From: Acanthochromis polyacanthus
Lineage: Eukaryota; Chordata; Actinopteri; Pomacentridae
NCBI RefSeq assembly: GCF_021347895.1
Contig: NC_067125.1
Span: 24,221,621-24,285,620 of the forward strand
Reading direction: 5' to 3'
DNA: 64,000 bases
A program made the translations under genes and the position numbers. Shown one piece after another: positions 38,876-52,765 of the stretch. Each line of letters starts with the position of its first letter. Position 1 is the stretch's first letter. Below the pieces are notes generated by a model. That model worked only from the letters and a program-made list of their open reading frames with translations. It did no database searches and was not told the origin of the DNA.

Positions 38876-40099
38876 AAAACACTTTCCTTCCTACAAACCT
38901 TCATTTTCTAGTGCTTTTCTTTTATACTGTGTCTACTATAAGAAAACATTAATTTACTGAAACATCTTTAAACAGAAGCTTTGCATCTTGAAATGAAAAC
39001 ACATTAACATGGATTTAGCCTCAGTCGATATCTCTGCTGTGTCGGAATTCTAACTCACTTCTAACACACACAAAAAAAAACAACACCACAAGAGTGGAAG
39101 GACAGTAATATGATGGCAAATGTGACTTCATTAAGCATAAATTTAAGCCTAAATACAACTTAAACAGGAGATGTATATAAAAATGTGTTTAAAGTACAGC
39201 TAAAACGAGCTGTAGAGACCAAAACTGTTTCAGTATCGGGCCGTAAATTTGTGTATTTCTGTTGTAAAGTTGATTGTTTTAACATGGAGATCTATAGGGG
39301 ATGGAGTCACTTTTGGAGCCCCAAGTGGTCACTAGAGGAACTGCGGTTTCTGACAGTTTAACAAACGCCTCTTTCGACCTCCCTGATTTTAACTTGTCAT
39401 GACATAATCGTGTCTTCTTTCACTTCCCCGTTTCTCACATTTCCAGCTGTGCTCCAGGTGTGGCTCTGACGGTAGCTGGAGTTTCCTCCTCCCACAGAAC
39501 CAGAGCTCTCGCATCTCTCAATGAGCTGAGGTCATTATTATTATCACACACCCTCCTCTGACCGAGTGTTTTTTTCACTAATCAGGACTTTGGCAGGCCT
39601 GCCGGCAGCTGGCAGGGCGAAGCGTCAGCTGTTTGTGTCGGCCTTTTATTAAAACCGCTGGCTGAATCTTTCCAGAGCCCCGCGACAGTTCTGCGGTTCT
39701 GTTGTTGATCGGTTCAGGCAGGAGGAAGCAGAAACGTACTAAAACCAGAGCCGGCTTTGTCAGAAAATGCTGCCTTGATGCCAGACTCACTCTGCTGTTG
39801 GTATTTTTCAGCAATTAGGGGTTTTGAATACGTAAACAAGCGGCTGTAAGTGCAGAAAATACGGCGATTAACCAGAGAAAGGCTAAAAAAGAAGCATTTT
39901 TCTACAAAAAAAATTAGATTTTATAATGATTAAGATACAGAGATGTGGAGCTTTAAAAAGAGAAAAATGCTAAAGAAATGCTCCACAGTTAGCTGAGCTT
40001 CACTGCATGCTTCTCTGCAGTCAATTATCACCAAACTAGAGCAATAAAATGCTTCTATTTCCGGTGCAATAACTAATAAAATTAAATTTATTAAGCTAA
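38876..40099. other. actn4: intron 1 segment, nothing recognised
   Basis: A GC-richer patch at 39440-39770 could be regulatory. No domain or element seen. Confidence 0.4.
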
Positions 40100-40104
40100 T
40101 TAAG

Positions 40105-40925
40105 TTTAGAGCAACAAAATTGGTGCAAAAAGCATCAATTTACCAGAAAACAAGAGAATACAACTGTACAAAATGTAAAAATTAATTTAAAATAATAAAT
40201 TTAGGACCACTTATGCAGCCCAAAGCTATAGAAAACATTAGATTTTTCTTAAATATGTCCAAAAAAATGACTTTTTCCTACAACTGCAGCCTAAAAATCG
40301 ACAATTATCCTGATGTAGCTGCTAGATTTTAACATTCACATATTAAATGTTATTTAAATACATCCAAAGTTAACCAAATCGTTGCACATTTTACGTTAGA
40401 CAGCAACAAAACTGGTGCAAAAAGCATCAATTTACCAGGAAACAAGAATAAAACTGTACAAAGTGTTAAAATTAACATAAAATGATAAATTTAGGACCAC
40501 TAAGAGCAGCTGAAAGTCATTTAAAACATTAGATTTTTCTTAAAAATGTCACAAAATGTACTTTATGCTACAAATGCAGCATAAAAATCAACATTTATCC
40601 TGATACAGCTGCTAGATTTTAACATTAACATGGTAAATATTATTTAAATGCATCGAGAGTTGATCAAATTGTTGCATATTTTATGAAAAACTGGTCCAAA
40701 AAGCATCAATTTACCAGAAAACAGGAGAATAAAACTATACAAAATGTAAAAATTAGTATAAAATATTAAATTTCAGATCACTAACGGCAGCAGAAAGCCA
40801 TTTAAAACATTAGATTTTTCTTATATATGTCAGAAATTACTTTCCCCCCCCAAATGCAGCCTAAAAATCAACATTTATCCAGATGCAGCTGCTAGATTTT
40901 AACATTTATTAATTTTTTTCTGCTG
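40105..40925. repeat. three tandem copies of a ~288-bp unit
   Basis: 'aaaaagcatcaatttaccag' recurs at about 40126, 40418 and 40698, each followed by 'gaccact', 'aaaacattagatttttctta' and 'gctgctagattttaacattc'-type phrases in the same order. Confidence 0.9.
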
Positions 40926-41464
40926 TTATTTTTCTGTTTTTCAGGTTGCAATCAGGAGCAGCGCTGTTAAATTCGATATATTTCGCACAATATTGTGACA
41001 ATTATGGCTGAAAATCAAAACAACATTAAACATTAACGTCATTTAAAGTATTTGTGAGCAGGAAACAGATGCTTCAAAGTCAGTCTGGATATTAAACATA
41101 AGCTCATTACTGCTAATAATGAGATGTTCATGCAGATTTATTTGGTGTGAAAGTTGGGTTTTCGCCATGTTGCATGAGGAATCGTAAATTTCTGGTGATT
41201 CATCGACATGTGAAAGTGATTTCCGCTTCGACATGCAGGAGAAAAGTAACTAACGGTGAGTTAGTATCAGGTTTGTGTGAGAGTTCACCGACAAATCTGG
41301 GAGGAACAGACAGAGACGATAAACAGCAGCTCTGGGAAAGAAAACAGAACTCTTTAAATCACTATAAACGACAAGAATCACTGGATTTCTCTTTAGAAGA
41401 TGGAAGTTTTAGACTTTTACCGGCACTTTATGAATAAAATCAAATCATAGCAGCTCAAATGGTT

Positions 41465-42245
41465 AAATAAATAGCATCATTCATGTCTTAAATAGCATCT
41501 TGCTCCTATTTGGTGCAAGTTTTCAGGAAATATCGACGCTATTGTCCAGCAGACAGTATTCTGTCTTGTAAAACTGTGGCGTTTTTACATATATTTTGAT
41601 TTAATCACCGAATTGTGTACAGAAAATTGTCTACAATCTGTAAATGTCAGAATAACTCAACTCTGACTTCAAAATTGGACATAAACACATATTTAACGTA
41701 AATAAATTGCTTTCTTTTATTTATTTAATTGCATATTTAAAAAAAAAACAAAATAATCATTCGCTACGGTGATATCCGGATATTAATTTTTGTATCCGAA
41801 CTCTTAATTACTCAATTCTATGATTTAGAAATTGGAGAAAACACATGTTAAATGTAAATAAATTGCATTATTTAAATTGATTTAAGTGTTATTGTACAGC
41901 AGATTTTTAAAAATTAGCTTTAAATTTCAGGGAAAAACAATATTTCATCTTATAAAACTGTGGTGTTTTTACATACAATTGAGATTTATTGACCAAATTC
42001 TGCAGAGAAAATTATTTAAAATATGGAAATATCTGGAGAAAAACATGTTTCACATAAATAAACTGCATTATTTGATTTATTCAGTTGCAGATTTTTTAAA
42101 AATCAGACCTTAAATCAGTTAAAAATTTACCAGATTGTGGTATTTTTCCATTTATCCCATCATAAAATGCTTGAAATTTGAGATTTATTCACCAAATTAT
42201 GTAGAGAAAATTATCTAAAATCTAGAAACAGTGAGTTAAGAACCT
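41465..42245. repeat. ~200-bp unit array A, first cluster
   Basis: Three to four diverged units sharing 'tgaaattgagatttattcac', 'agagaaaattgtctaaaatc' and 'aataaattgcattatttcat'-like text. The same family forms a second cluster at 44725-45860. Confidence 0.8.
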
Positions 42246-44724
42246 TTTTCTCCACATTACTGACTAAACGCAGCTTTAAAAAAAATGACTCGTTGCTTCT
42301 TTATTTTAAAAATAAGACAAAGACTCGCTGATATCTAAGCAGCTCAGAGTTTCTCAGAGTCTATTTGAGTCGACGTTAGAGGAAGCTTTCAGTCTCAGAA
42401 CAGAAGTCATGATTGTGAGAAAAGAAAAGTTTCTGCTTCTGCGTTCTTCATTTTGTCCGTTCAACCAAAACCTCTTCCTCCCACAAACACAAACCGCTGT
42501 TTGTTCGACTCATTTAACCGCTCCGTTCTCTTTGTGTCGCCACCAAACATAGAATCAGTATAAAAAAAAAACAACTCAGCGACAGTCAGAGTTACACAGC
42601 GCTTTGTTATTTTAATCATCAGAAGAAACAAAACTGGAAGCTGCTGAGTGCTTCTCTGGCAGCAGTTTGTGGAGACGACAGGAAGAGGAAGCTTTGTTCA
42701 GACGGTGATCAGTGAGCCTGGAATCAGAAGCCTCCAGAAATCTTCATACTCAGAGTTTTTTGTTGCTGATCTCATCTAAAAACCGACACAAACGTTCACA
42801 CCTCTCACCGAGCACAAAGGACAGAAATATTTTATATGACTAAATATTAAAAGTGTGAATCACACAAAATAAATAGAAGAAAGAAGGCCGAGTGTCAAAC
42901 AATAAAAAAAAATTGTACTTATTTTATAGATTTGTCCTGTTTAGTTTTCATTTTTTATGTAAGAGCAAACACCAAAATTATTTTAAAAATTAATTGATTT
43001 AATACATTAAAATATTTTTACTTGTATCTGAGCATTAAATTGTAATTAAATCTGCAAAAATCTAATTATCAAAAGGGTCAACAGATTTTACACATACTTG
43101 TAAAGAAATATTTAAAATGAATAAAATCAACAAAATAAAAAATGCATTAAAATCATTTAAAATTTTCAAAAAAATTAGACTATAATTTAACAGGTTTTTT
43201 CTGTTTTGTTTCCAGATAAAGTAGAAAAAATCCCGGAAAATTTTTATTAATTTATTAATTTATACTTTATTTATTAGCTGTAAAAAAAAAAGCAAGCCTA
43301 AATGCCAAAACTATTAAAAAACAAACAAATAAATAATAATAATAAAAATAATAATAATCTGGATTTGTAATTTGTTTGGTCAACATCTGGCCAATAAATT
43401 ACACATTTTTTAAAAAAAAGTGTTTAAATTTGTTAAAAATATTACTGTATAATTTTCCATATATTTGTGGTTATTTTAAAGAAATAAAAAATACATAAAA
43501 ATAAAAAAGATAATTTTTAACTGCAATTCTACAGATTATTTTTTTACCAGCTTTGCTAATTTACAAATAACTAGTAAAAATCACAGGGGAAAAAGTATGA
43601 TTTTACATCATGCTAAATTAGAAACACTTTTGGAAACTTAAAAACAGGCTGAAGTTACAAATAATGTCAAATCTGTATATTTACAAAAAGTATTTTTTTC
43701 TGCTCAATCTGTGACTGTAAAAATATGCACTTTGTTTTTATTTTATTTATATTTTTCTTATTTTTATTTTTTTTATTTAAATCAGCTTAAAAATAAAAAT
43801 ATTGTACAGATATTTACCGTGACAGTTTTTATTTTTTTTACATATATTTTTCTGGCACTACAGCCAGACTTCCACTGTTGTTTATGGGATCAATTATAGA
43901 CTAATTAACTGTTCATGTAAATTATTATTGTAATAAAAATACAGTAAAATACAGGCAGGTTTTTGCTGAAAATTAGCATCGACTCTTGTGGGACAAAATC
44001 AAACTCAATATTCTAAAAGTGTATTTAAATCAGCTAAAAAAATCAAATTATTTCACAGATATTGTTACAATTTTTACATTTATTTAATGTCGCGGTATGC
44101 AGCTATTTTTAAACATATTGTTTAATATTATTTTTAACCGTCTGTAACATGGAAATATGAACCATGTGAGAGTCTCGGTTCTTCAGAAGGTGACGGAGGA
44201 TAAATAAAAGTCTCTGTGAGGCTGAAATGTGGCCAAACAGGACTTTCAGGACGGCCCAGTTGCCCAGCAGCAGACAGCATCGTCACGGTAGCAGGCTCTT
44301 CCTGCCCCTCCCCTTCCCTCTCACCCGCCTCGCGAGCTTTTACCTTATAAGGAAACGCGTTTAAGTGGCTGTCACAGCGACAACGGTGATGTAAGAGGGC
44401 AGCAAGGTGCACCCCCACCCATCAAACCGACACACATTTTCAGTTTGACTACCTGAGTGAGTGAGTGTGAGTGTGAGTGTGTGCGTGTGCGTGTGTTCAT
44501 TCAGGCATGTGCGACACAAAGTCCACCTCCCTCAGCTTCCTCCTCTGCAGCAGAAAAACAGATTTCAATAAAAGTCAGAATGAAGTTGAAAAAAACTTCA
44601 ACTAAACGTCTCAACTTCCTGTCAGCGACACGGGTCAAACGTCGAGTCAACAATGAGCGGCGGCTCAGAAAGCATCCTGTCCCTAAACGGCCTTTAGCTA
44701 GAGTTTAGTGGATTTTAATGTTCA
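42246..44724. other. actn4: AT-rich intron 1 segment between the two array-A clusters
   Basis: 42900-44110 is very AT-rich low-complexity sequence. 44150-44700 is more GC-rich, with a GTGAGT/GTGTGC microsatellite at 44455-44495. No exon recognised. Confidence 0.45.
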
Positions 44725-45865
44725 GTTTTTAGGAAATATCTGCAGAGAGGTTCAATCTTCCATTGACGCCGTAATACACGCAGATTTTTAAAAATTAGCC
44801 TTTAAATCAAAGAAATCATGCATGTATCCCTTCATAAAATGCTTGAAATTGAGATTTATTTACATAATTTGTCGAGAAAATTGTCTAAAACATGGAATTA
44901 TCTTAATTACTCAACTATGACTTAAAAATTGGAGAAAAACACATTTAACAAAAATAAATTCCATTATTTTTATTTGTGCAAGTGCTACTGTACAACAAAT
45001 TCTGTCAAAAATTAGCCTTTAAATCCAGGGAAAACTGTATTTTGTCTCATAAAATTGTGGTGTTTTTGCATATATCTCTTCATAAAATGCTTGAAAATTG
45101 AATTTATTTTCAAAATTATGTAGAGAAAATTGTGTAAAATCCAGAAATATCAGAATTATTCAAATCTATGACTTGGATTGGATATAAACACATTTCTAAA
45201 GTAAATAAATTGCATTATTTCATTTATATAATTGCAGATTTTTAAAAATGAGCTTTTAAATCAAATAAACAATGTATGTATCTTGTATTTTTTGTATTAT
45301 TCACCAAATCTGTCTAGAATCTGGAAATATCAACTCTGCGACTTAAAAATTGCTTAGAAATACGTGTTTAACATAACTAAATTGCATTGTGTTATTTACC
45401 TAATTGCAGATTTTTAAAAATTAGCCTTAAACCATGCTAAACCTATATTTTGTCTTATAAAATTGAGGTGTTTTTACATTTGTTTCATCAAAAAATGCTT
45501 GAAATTGAGATTTATTTTCCAAATAGTGTAGACAAAATTACCTAAATTATGTTAATACCAACTCGATGACCTCATAATTGCTTATAAATGAAAATATAAC
45601 AAATAAATTGCATTATTGTCTTTATTTAATTGCAGATTTTAAAAAATTCGCCCTTAAATTGGGGGGAAAAAAACAGTAATTGGTCTTATAAATTTGTGCT
45701 ATTTTTTTCATTTATCTCATCATAAAATACTGGAAATTGAGATTTATTCATCAAATTATGCAGAGAAAATTGACTAAAGTATGGAAATATCACAATTATT
45801 GAACTTTATGACTTTGAAATTAGAGTAGAATAAATTGCATTGCTATATTGATTTAAGTGCAACTG
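44725..45865. repeat. ~200-230-bp unit array A, second cluster
   Basis: About five units. 'ataaattgcattattt' variants occur near 44956, 45207, 45378, 45604 and 45830, with the same internal order of phrases as the first cluster. Confidence 0.85.
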
Positions 45866-46756
45866 TACAGCGTCCTACTCTGATGGAAGTTCAAAGTTGA
45901 TTTTCTAACCGACGTTTCACCGCACAGAAAAGCCGCTGGTATCGTTTTGAAGATCACATCCTGTCGTTTCATTTTATATGTGCTAAACCTCACTGCAGTG
46001 AATAATGTGAAAGTGATTCAACCGAAAAGAAGGGGTGCGAATTGGCACAAAGTTCGGCTGTCAGGCTTTAAGTGTTAAACCAGAGAAGCAGTGTCTTTCT
46101 TTAGGCAGAAAAGATGTGGAGGACAGAAAGAATTAGTAACTAGCTGATGACAAATGACGGTAAATGCAGCTTAAAGTTACTTTCATCGGCAATTAATCAG
46201 TCAAAAAGTCTCTCGATTGTTTTTTGGTTGCTAAAATGTCTGGAAATGCTAAAAAGAATGTCAATCAGTGTTTCCCAAAGCCTCTTGTGGAAAAAGTATG
46301 AAACTGTTTAGGTCAGAGAATCACAATACGTAAAGAAAATGTCACCACAAGGTTCACAATCTCACATTTCACTGTTTTAACTGCATCCGTTGAAACAATA
46401 CTCAACTACCAACATGTAAAAGGCTCCAGTTAGCGGAAATTCTGAGGTTTAACAGCGGAAATCAAAGATAATAATCACTACAAGGTTTTTATTAGCATGT
46501 AATAACCTCAAAATAGGAATATGTATGTTTTTACTACCTCATACTTCAAAAACTGACCCCATAACTTCAATCTTCATCTGTGCATTATAAAGCCTAATTT
46601 CATTGCCAATAAAAACTCAACTGTGTACACTTTTGTTTACAGTCATATTAGGTTTTATAATTTACAGTTATGTAATCCGAGTTGCATCCTTTGCTTCTTG
46701 GGTGAGACAGAACATTTTGAAACAGACTCTTATCTTACATCCATCTACTGAGAAAT

Positions 46757-47209
46757 GCAACAGGAAGTCTGCAGGACTTTACATGATCTGCAATCAGAAT
46801 TTAACCCAGATGTGACTTTGGCTGCATTTAATAAAGATTTACTTCCTGTTTTTGTTTTATTTCTGCAGCAGCAATGACTAGGTTACTTCGAAAAGTCACC
46901 TAGAAACGACTGGAGTAACTCCCATTTTGGGGCAAATCTGTGCACTACAAAGCCTAATAACACTGTCAATAAAAACTTAAATGTTTGTGTTTTAATTGCA
47001 GTGATCTATAGCTTTATAGTAAACAGATTTCCCCCCTTGTTTAGAGGTGACTCTCTGAAATAATCTCCCAGTTGTTGGTGCAGAAATGAGGAAATTTCAC
47101 GCGTTTGGGGGCTGATATAACAAAAGCATGAAGTAAATCTTTATTAAATGTCGTCTGTGGGATAAATCTTAATCGCAGATAACGTAAAGTCCTGCAGACT
47201 TCCTGCTGC
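46757..47209. repeat. imperfect inverted repeat, ~95-bp arms, ~260-bp loop
   Basis: CAGGAAGTCTGCAGGACTTT-AC at 46761-46782 is exactly inverted at 47184-47205. CATTTAATAAAGATTTACTT near 46826 is exactly inverted near 47132-47151. The intervening arm text is about 60-70% matched. It could fold as a long hairpin. Confidence 0.85.
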
Positions 47210-47387
47210 TGCGAGGTCATTAGCAGAGGAAACGCCGTGAAGCCTCTCGGCGGCAGCAGCAGAAACGCTGTTTGTTCCTGAGAGTTTCCGCTTGTTGATG
47301 ACCCGTGTGACACAAAGACACACAAAGCCACGGTAACACACTGGTCTGGCTGACCCACCCCCCGCCACACATTCCTGCTCTTTACGG

Positions 47388-48382
47388 CAGCGGTGTCAAA
47401 ATCGTTCTAGTTCAGGTTCCACAGTCAGCCCAGTTTGGTTTTAACTGGGCCACACCAGTAAAATCACAGCACAACAACCCAAATCTATCCTTTGTTTTAG
47501 TGAAAAAAGTATGTTCACATTTAAGGAATTATCTTTTTACAAAACATCATGAACAACCTGAAATGTCGAGACACAAAGCGACAACAAAACGGAAAAACGA
47601 CACAAGCGGGACTAAAAAGACACAAAACAACAAAAATGAGACAAAAAACAATAAAACAGAACATAAAATGACAAAAACAAGAGAAAACACTACAAAAATT
47701 AGACAAAATGACCAAAAAATGAGACAAATGACATGAAACTAAGAGACAAAAAAAATAGACAAAAAAGTTACAAATAAGAAACAAAACGACAAAAAATAGC
47801 CAAACAACACATGCGAGACAAAAAGGAAACACAAAATGACAAAAAGACAAAACAAGACAAAATATTACAAAAATGAGACAGAAAACAAAAAAAAACCGGT
47901 CAACGGTTTACAAAAACTCGACAAAAAATTACACAAATGACAAAGTCGAGACCAAAATGAGAAACAAAACAACAAAAATATGAGACAAACGACAAAAAAC
48001 ACAAAAAAATCAAAACAAGACAAACTATAACAAAAATGAGACAAAACGACAAGAAATTAGACAAAGACAAAAGTTGACAAAAAATAGAGAAACAGCAAAA
48101 GGGAGACAAAAAGGAAACAAAACGACAAAAAACATGAGACAAATGACAAAAAACAAGACTAAATATTACTAAAATGAGACAAAAAACGACAAAAGAACAA
48201 TCTAGTATTTTTCTTTATGATCAAAACAACTTGTCATGGTGTAGACATTATTTTAAATTTGTAGTTTTACTAATTTACAAACTGCAGTTAATGTCTTCTC
48301 TGGAATTTTTACACTTCCAGGGCCGGATTGGACCCTCTGGAGGGCCGCTTTTGGCCCACGGGCCTCATGTTAGACACCCCTG
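47388..48382. mobile_element. hAT-like miniature element swollen by an internal minisatellite
   Basis: The ends CAGCGGTGTCAAAA and the inverted form of CAGGGGTGTCTAACA belong to the widespread vertebrate 'caggggtgtcaaac' miniature-element type. The flanks are ctttacgg (47380-47387) and gtttacgg (48383-48390), a 7/8 target duplication. The typical subterminal 'ggcccacgggcc' is present at the right. The middle ~630 bp is minisatellite. 995 bp, non-coding. Confidence 0.85.
47560..48195. repeat. 'aaaatgagacaaaacgac' minisatellite
   Basis: About 35 imperfect units of roughly 17-20 bp, A-rich on the plus strand with regular gac triplets. It yields artefactual Phe/Cys-rich frames on the minus strand. 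Confidence 0.9.
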
Positions 48383-48390
48383 GTTTACGG

Positions 48391-48889
48391 TTTTGTGATT
48401 CACCCTCTCTGTCTCCACCCGTCTGACACATCCTGAAGCCAAACGGACGTGAATCAGGAACACCAGCGACTGTCCTCCCTCTGACTCAGCTGGAGCGTCG
48501 TTCCGGTCGTCTACAAATCAGCAGATTCACCCTCTGACTGCAGGATTTAACTTCCTGAACACACACCGGCTCCTCCTCCTGCTCCTCCTCCTCCTCCTGC
48601 GCCTTCAGTGAAACCTTAAGTTGATTTAAGGCGGCCGTCCTCGTGTCCCAGTTAGACTCCTACAGTAAACCCAGACCGACCCCCTCCTCAGACCCTCCAG
48701 GTCTCTCTAATCCCTTCAAAATGACGGGAATATCACTGTGACCCCCTCCGACGCTGGAAACGGAGCCGCCGACACTTTCTGACCATCTGGAATTAACCCG
48801 GAAAGAAACGGAAACCAGCTGCAAAACCACAGCTTTAATTCAATCTGGAGGAGTTTTAGGATCAAACTGAGGCCGAGAGATAAAATGTT
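48391..48889. other. actn4: intron 1 segment, GC-richer
   Basis: A 'ctcctcctcctgctcctcct' run near 48570-48600, otherwise nothing recognised. Confidence 0.4.
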
Positions 48890-49840
48890 TAACATCAGCT
48901 GGTTTTTAGTAGATATTTTTAATAAATACTTCATCGAGGCTGATCATTTTAGTATCAGAACACGATGAAAATCATATAAATACACAAAATTAATCATCTA
49001 TTTGCAAAGGTAATCACCTGAAAATAAGAAAAAAAGACCCATATTATTTAAAAAGGTGACCTAATCTGAAGTTTACCACTGTAAACAGGGATGCAGGTGA
49101 TATTTTTAACGTTAGAACTGAGAAAATCTCACAAAAATATAAAATTTATCAAACATTTGCAAAGACAATACTCAAAAGTAGGTTTCATTAGTGCATAATC
49201 ACCTAAAAATAAGATAAAATATGCTTTTATTATCATAAAATAAGCACTTTACATCATATTTTTTAAATGAAGTTTTAGTCTGATTTAACCACTTTAATAT
49301 ATTGAAAGGTGCACAGGTGACTATTTTAATGTTAGAACGACTATTAAAACCACAGAAACATGTAAAAGAAATCATATATTTTCAGAAATCAAAGATAATG
49401 TAATAAAGTAGGTTAATATTCGCGCTTAAATCACCTGAAAATAAGAACAAAAATATGCTTTTACTGTCTTAAAATGAGCCATCTATATATCAATAGTGCC
49501 TTTTTCAAAAAAAAAAAAAACAATCTAAATTTAACTGATGTATAAAAGGCATGCAGGTGATAATTTTAATGTAAGAACAACTGAAAATCACACAAATATG
49601 TAAAGTTAATCATATATTTGCAAAGATAAAATTTACAAGCAGGTTTCGGTGCATAATCACCTGAAAATAAGATTTAAAAAGATAAAAGGTGCTTTTATTG
49701 TCTTAAAATGAGCCCTTTATATCTTTTTTTTCAGAAATAAAGGTTTAATGTGAATTTTATCTTTAACTGATGTATAAAAAGGTACAGCTTATTTTAACAT
49801 TCAAACAATTATTAAAATCACACAAAAATAAACAAGGAAT
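48890..49840. repeat. ~225-bp unit array B, first cluster
   Basis: 'aatcacctgaaaataagaaa' recurs near 49012, 49198, 49428 and 49653, with 'attttaatgttagaac', 'atgcttttattgtcttaaaa' and 'gataaaatatgc'-like phrases. About four to five units. Confidence 0.85.
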
Positions 49841-52119
49841 CATCTCCTCTTGATAGACAATTAAAAAAGCATTAAATTAAAGGATTTTTGAATGAATCTC
49901 ATTTATGTTGGTTTACTATGAAGTTAAAATTACTCTTAGGCCCTTTAATATGCTGTTCCAAAATGTTAAATTTAAGTTTCTGACGTCCACATTTTCTTTG
50001 AGGAGTGAAAAAAGGAAATAAAAGTAAGTGCAAGGAAAGAATTATACTTTAAGTTTACAAGAAACTGCAGCAGCTGAGAGGAACCCGATGATCTGACTTA
50101 CATCAGAGCTATTTATTACCGTTTAAGGGCGAATGTGGGTGATTTAACTTGACTAACAGCTGCAGATATTTATCTAATAACTCGGTTCTCATCATCAACA
50201 GCCTGCAGAGGAACAAAGAGGAAGCAGAGACGGTGAACTTCCTCTTATAACATTCACACTTCGACGTTTCCTCTTCTCAGAATTAAAACTCTTTCTGCGG
50301 CTTCTCAAATTAATCCACGTCTCCGCATTCTCATGCGCCGTTATTTCAAAACACCTGCGCTTTGGTTTCGCAGAAGAAAAAACGCAGAAAAACTCACTTC
50401 AGCAGCCAGACCGGCACCGCGGTGCTGCTTCGGGCTGTTGCTAGGCAACACAGGACTACAGCATCTTATTTTTAGAAGCTTCAAAACGCATCCTAGCGCC
50501 TCGTGTCCGCAGCACACAAACTCTGGAGCCGTTTCATGTCCAAAATAGACTCGCTCTGGGATGGAAATGTGACAAATTAAGAGACAACAGAAGCACAGCT
50601 GGGTCTAAAAATAGCCAGGAGGGCGCTAACAGTTAGCAGCTAGCTCAGCCTGACACACTCCTGCACGTGCACGGCGCTGTGCACGGTGAGTCAGAGGAGG
50701 CCGACAGAGGAGGCTTTGTTAACGGTGGCTAAATAATCCCCTGCAGGCCAGCTTTGATTGGATCAGACAGGATAGTAGCTCGTGGACGCAGGACTTTCCT
50801 GACCCACATTAGAGGAGCAGAGCTGGTTGGAATAGACGTCCTGAGCTTCATTCAGAGCCGTTACACTCATCAAACTGCAGCTTTCAAACACAATTATCAC
50901 TTCCTGCCTCTATTAGTCGCCTCTGAGCATCACCTTTCTGGTGCAAACCCATCACATCGCTTCCTCAGAGTTACAGGGCTCATTTTTCTGTTTGGCTCCA
51001 AACCAGAATGTGCCCACAGAGCTGCAGCCGAATCCAAAATGTCAGCAGCTTAGAGGTCGACTGGAGCGTATTTACCAGAGCTGATACTCAAATTTAGTCA
51101 CTGAGGGGACTGATAACTGATATTTAAAAGATTCGCAGTGAAAATCTAAATCTAAGTGCCAAAACTCCAACTAAAAACTTTACTAAATGCATTTGTTTAT
51201 TCATGTTTTAGCATGTGGTTAATAATAAAAGAAAGAGCTTTGAAACATTTATGTTTCAGGGATGCTATTATTTATGACGTAAGCATCAGAAAATAGAAAA
51301 TAAATCAGAAATTGGCTAAAAAAAATAAAATAACATTGGTTAAAAAAAGCTACATTGGATTAAATAATCAGTCAGCTACTAGCATAGATGCTAATTTGCG
51401 TTTATGTTTTTCATATGCTTCATTAAAAGGCAACATTTCATCATTTTTGCTTAAGTTTTGATCACTATTTTGACAAACTGCTTTGATTTATGACATGTAA
51501 CCATCAGAAAACAGAAAATAAAACAGGAACTGGTTAAAAAAAACATGATTAACAGAAAAATGCTGCATCAGGTCCAATAATCTGTCAGCTATGAGCACAG
51601 ATGCTAATTTAGAAGCAGTTAAATGCTAAATGCTCATCACCTCCTTTAAAGTATAGAAGACGGAGAAGCTGTTTTTAAAGTCTGAATACAAACAGTTGTG
51701 CAAAAACAGCTCAAACATTTGCAATCAGGTGATTATGTAATTCCAATTACTCCAACGGCTGAAGTTATTTCAGCTTCTGTCGATGTTTTCTTTGTTTAGT
51801 TTTTTGTAAATGTGAGCCAAGACAATGGTGCGTTCACTGTCACAGGACAAAACTGGTTCTGGAGTGTAAAGTCTGCATGTTTCTCTTTAACACGGCGCGC
51901 GACACTCTGAGATGTGTCTGCTCCTGGCCTGACTCACCGACCCACCACTTTATATTTAAAACAGGGAAGGAGCAGAAAAACCACAGAAACCTCAGATTCT
52001 TCCTTCCTCTTTCCTCCACTACTATGACTCCCAGGAGACCGAGCTGCAGAGCCTCACTGTCCCGACGCTTCTATGAGGTGAGATTTATTCTATTTATTCA
52101 ATATACAGGATTATTTATC
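49841..52119. other. actn4: intron 1 segment between array-B clusters
   Basis: 50200-51060 is GC-richer and contains an RFX X-box-like site. A smaller duplication is visible at about 51210-51400 versus 51430-51610 ('cagaaaataaa(a/t)cag(g/a)aa(c/t)tgg'). No exon recognised. Confidence 0.45.
50437..50449. promoter_or_regulatory. RFX X-box-like site
   Basis: GTTGCTAGGCAAC is two GTTGCY half sites inverted around one base, close to the RFX consensus. A single short match in noncoding DNA. Confidence 0.3.
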
Positions 52120-52765
52120 TCCTGATGATGATTTTAACATTAGATCAGCTATTAAAATCACACAAATATCTGCAAAAACCAAAGGTAGCATAATAAGCTA
52201 GGTTCATATTAGTGCAAAAACAACTTAAAATGAGAAAAAAATTGTGATTTTATTTTGGCAAAATTAGCCCCTTATATCTTTAGCTCTATATTTTTGAAAA
52301 ATAAGGCTTAATTTGAATTTTCTCATTTTAGCTAATGTATAAAAAGGTACACAGATGACAGTTTTAATATTAGAACTGACAAAAATAAAACTAATCATCT
52401 ACTCGCAGAAATCAAAGATTATATAATAAAGTTGATTTACATTCATGCATAATCGCCTTAAAGAACAAAATATGCTTTTATTGTGTTAAAGTGAGCCCTA
52501 TATATCTATAGTAGGCTTATGTTAGTGCATAATCACCTTAAAATAAGAAAAATATTGTTTATTTGTCTTAGAATGAGCCCTTTATATCTATAGTGCCATA
52601 TTTTTAAAAACAAAATAAAGGTTTAATCTGAATTTCACCACTTTACCACACTAGAACAACTATTAAAATCACACAATAAATCTACACAAATAAAAAAACA
52701 AATAAGAAATCATCTCCTCATCATACACATTATATAAAAATAAGATTACAGAATGATGTTTTATA
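52120..52765. repeat. ~225-bp unit array B, second cluster
   Basis: Three to four diverged units with the same phrases ('tttatatctatagtgcc', 'gtgcataatcaccttaaaat', 'actattaaaatcacacaa'). Confidence 0.8.

Noticed and set aside
47521..48142. Phe/Cys/Leu-rich minus-strand frames that look like membrane proteins
   Set aside because: They are reverse translations of the 'gacaaaa' minisatellite.
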